A DNA stretch of 64,000 nt from Microvirga vignae (lineage in GTDB: Bacteria > Pseudomonadota > Alphaproteobacteria > Rhizobiales > Beijerinckiaceae): assembly GCF_001017175.1 (NCBI RefSeq), contig NZ_LCYG01000037.1, positions 122,586-186,585 of the forward strand, written 5' to 3'. Below the pieces are notes generated by a model. The model did no database searches, was not told the DNA's origin, and saw nothing but the letters and a program-made list of their open reading frames with translations. Shown one piece after another: positions 61,923-64,000 of this stretch (the stretch's first letter is position 1; each line of letters begins with the position of its first letter). Position numbers and translations under genes: made by a program.

Positions 61923-63803
61923 TCAGAAGCATGTATCGCCTGCACCATCTTCGATCGCCGGGTGCAGCGGTATCGAGGCCCGCACCGTCGTGCCCCGCTG
62001 GCCGCTCGTGATCGACAGGTTCCCGCCGAACTGCAGTACCCGGGTCCGCATGCCGGGAATGCCAACCCCCAGTTCCGGGAGGGCATCATCCTTGGTCCCC
62101 GGGAGACCAACGCCGTTGTCGGCAACCCTGAGCTTCAGGCTCGGCCCATCCACCTGGATCGTCACGGATACCCGGGTCGCCCGGGCATGGCGGTGGACAT
62201 TCGTGAGGGCCTCCTGAACGACCCTGAGAATGGCCCGCTGTACGGGAGGGGCTGCCCCGTCCGCTGCATTGTCAACCTTCCAGGCGAGGTTCAGGCCGGT
62301 GCGCCGAGCAAAGCCCTGAACGAAGTGCCGCAAGGTTGATGCCAGCCCGTCCCGGTCAAGGCTGGGCGGAAAGAGCAGGTACGAAAAGGCCCGGATTTCG
62401 CGCTGGGCTTCGGCCAGCGAGGCCGTTGTTCGCTCGAGTACCGCGGCGAGGTCTGGATCATTAGGCACCAACAGCTGAATTTGAGCGAGGCCAAGCCCCG
62501 CAGCCGCAAGGTGCTGTGTCGTGGAGTCATGCAGCTCCGCCCCGATCCGGCGCCGCTCCTCCTCCTGGGATCTGAGGAGCCGTTCTGCTGTCGCGTCGAG
62601 CTCCCGGCGCACACTGGCGAGTTCCGTGACGTCCTCGTGGGCCACCACCGCATGCACAGCCCCTTCGTGCTCGAACCGGTTCGCCCGCAGCAGGAATCTG
62701 CGGCTCCCGCAGATGTACGGCATCCGGAAATCTGATCGGGTGCCGGCCAGCAGCGACTCGATCCCCTCGGCCACAGCAGCCGAGTCGGCTTCGGATTCGG
62801 CGCCAGCCCGGTAGACTTCAAGATAAGGGGCTCCGGTGGGATTGGCCCATGAGGTTAGGGCGTTTTGCTCGGCAAACTGGCGCCACGCTTGGTTCACGGC
62901 AATGATCCGCCCGACTGCATCCAAGACCGCGATCTGGGCCGTGAGGGAATCAAGGGTCGCGTGCAGCAGGCCTGTGGCGGAGATCAACTCGGCTTGGCTC
63001 TCCTTGTAGGGCTGGATGCAGGTCGCGGCCCCGAAAACCCGAGTTACGAACCCGTCGACCTCGCGCCGGAAGACCTTTTCCCGGCTGCGAAGCCAGACAT
63101 AGCGGCCGTCGGGCCGCCGCATTCGGTACTCCACCTCGGCGACCGCCTCATCGGAAAGGCCCCTGAGCCGTGCGAGGTGATCGCTCACGGCCGGGAGATC
63201 CTCAGGATGGATGAGAGTGCCCAAGACCTCCGCATCCATTGCCGCGATCTCGTCGCTGGACCAGCCCAGGATCTCCCGTACCCGCCCGGTGATGAAGACA
63301 TTGCGGTGAGTGATCAGATCATGAACGTAAAGGATGTCAGGCGAGGCCTCGATCATCTGCTGAACGAGCCGTTGGGTATCTTCCTCCCGTCTCAGTGCCT
63401 CGTGCTCTACGGTTACGTCGCGGGCGCTCCCGAGGATTCGGTAGATCCGCCCGGAGTCGTCCCGGACCGGGGTGAGAACGGTGTGCCAGTGCTTGACCCC
63501 AGCGGGCAGGTCCAGGGTCTCGTAGTACCGGATGGCCGCGCCCGCTTCCACGCAAGAGCGGTAATGTTCCGTCACTGCATCCGCGACCGCGGGCGGCAAG
63601 CATTCATGCGGTGTCCTGCCGGACACGTTAGAGCTCCCGAGGCCCGTGCGTCTCTCATGGGCTGGATTGAGGAGTTCAAAGACGAAACGGTCCGGCTCGA
63701 CCGCGATGATGAAGAGGCTCTCGTCGGAATGCTCGAACCAGACCTCACCCGCCTGCTTGAGCAAGGTGTCAGGGAATTGCAAGCGCCGCAATCGAGCTGT
63801 CAT
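61923..63803 (-). CDS. PAS-domain sensor histidine kinase (NarX/DegS-type HisKA_3)
   Basis: A 626-residue kinase with no clear transmembrane segment. PAS-type regions are at about 20-135, 145-265 (LGWSSDEIAAMDAEVLGTLIHPED, YRMRRPDGRYVWLRSREKVFR) and 280-400. The HisKA_3 dimerisation box is EEERRRIGAELHDSTTQHLAAAGL, with the phosphoacceptor His in ELHDS at about 426. The HATPase part has VQEALTNVHRHARAT, VADNGVGLPG and GVGIPGMRTRV. The signal is probably a cytoplasmic small molecule or redox state. It pairs with the NarL-type regulator downstream. Start at ATG 63803; the 5' neighbour is outside the window. Confidence 0.94.
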   Translation of the reverse strand: MTARLRRLQFPDTLLKQAGEVWFEHSDESLFIIAVEPDRFVFELLNPAHERRTGLGSSNVSGRTPHECLPPAVADAVTEHYRSCVEAGAAIRYYETLDLPAGVKHWHTVLTPVRDDSGRIYRILGSARDVTVEHEALRREEDTQRLVQQMIEASPDILYVHDLITHRNVFITGRVREILGWSSDEIAAMDAEVLGTLIHPEDLPAVSDHLARLRGLSDEAVAEVEYRMRRPDGRYVWLRSREKVFRREVDGFVTRVFGAATCIQPYKESQAELISATGLLHATLDSLTAQIAVLDAVGRIIAVNQAWRQFAEQNALTSWANPTGAPYLEVYRAGAESEADSAAVAEGIESLLAGTRSDFRMPYICGSRRFLLRANRFEHEGAVHAVVAHEDVTELASVRRELDATAERLLRSQEEERRRIGAELHDSTTQHLAAAGLGLAQIQLLVPNDPDLAAVLERTTASLAEAQREIRAFSYLLFPPSLDRDGLASTLRHFVQGFARRTGLNLAWKVDNAADGAAPPVQRAILRVVQEALTNVHRHARATRVSVTIQVDGPSLKLRVADNGVGLPGTKDDALPELGVGIPGMRTRVLQFGGNLSITSGQRGTTVRASIPLHPAIEDGAGDTCF

Positions 63804-64000
63804 GAGCTTCTCCCGGCCATATCCCGGACGCGGATTCCCTTATGAATAGTACGGCTTTGAGGAGGGATTGTCTCCGTGGTTTCCGGACCGGCTATGTGGA
63901 AATAAACGGCAATGCTCCGGAGTGCTGGACAAAGCTCCTTTGGTCGGCGAGCGGAGCGATCGAAGTTCCGGTCTCTCGGCCCGAGCAGCAAAATTCCGCA

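Noticed and set aside
63800..63991. 63-codon minus-strand frame overlapping the sensor-kinase start by 4 nt
   Set aside because: The ATGA overlap is suggestive, but the sequence has no protein-like pattern and no good ribosome-binding site is visible before it.

Overview
The window looks like a chromosomal segment of an alphaproteobacterium of the order Hyphomicrobiales, probably Methylobacteriaceae and Microvirga-like. This is inferred from high GC, the many ABC and tripartite solute transporters, HWE-type histidine kinases, a ku-ligD pair behind an EcfG-type (general stress) promoter, and small proteins typical of that group such as DUF6894. No rRNA, tRNA, CRISPR array, insertion sequence or phage gene was seen.

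Layout. (1) 1-10.1 kb: a minus-strand operon for uptake and beta-oxidation-type breakdown of an unidentified carboxylic acid (enoyl-CoA hydratase, LivG, LivH, LivM, binding protein, LivF, acyl-CoA ligase, thiolase), with a divergent acyl-CoA dehydrogenase. (2) 10.1-17.1 kb: a lytic transglycosylase, an SDR dehydrogenase, an RTX-type remnant, a very small basic protein, and the NHEJ pair ku-ligD. Ku carries an apparent 1-nt frameshift. (3) 17.5-28.5 kb: an eight-gene uronate/pectin-fragment operon (GH105 hydrolase, KduI, a large unassigned protein, a sugar ABC transporter, KduD) divergent from a LacI-family regulator. (4) 28.8-40.2 kb: a four-carbon sugar-acid (threonate/erythronate) locus. PdxA2, TctCBA and an LtnD-like dehydrogenase run on the minus strand; a GntR regulator, OtnC, OtnI, OtnK, a COG4091-type dehydrogenase and a bile-acid-symporter-family permease run on the plus strand. 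(5) 40.5-49.6 kb: a large glycine-rich secreted beta-helix-type protein, a Crp/Fnr regulator, and a signalling module of CheB, CheB-CheR-PAS-HWE kinase and a receiver protein. (6) 50-64 kb: a BtuF-like protein, EcsC, an alpha/beta hydrolase, an SDR-thiolase operon with divergent TetR, a patch of gene remnants, a GH1-type glycosidase, a cyclic-nucleotide-domain/thioredoxin-reductase fusion, an AraC regulator and a NarL-type two-component pair.

How the genes work together. The uronate operon encodes uptake of oligosaccharides, release of unsaturated uronate by GH105, and KduI/KduD conversion to 2-keto-3-deoxygluconate. The tetronate locus should convert C4 acids to dihydroxyacetone phosphate by LtnD-OtnI-OtnK-OtnC, with PdxA2 as a second route. 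The main candidates for something new are the 850-residue protein inside the uronate operon, the COG4091 protein plus symporter attached to the tetronate locus, and the dense dyad structure around the ku promoter.
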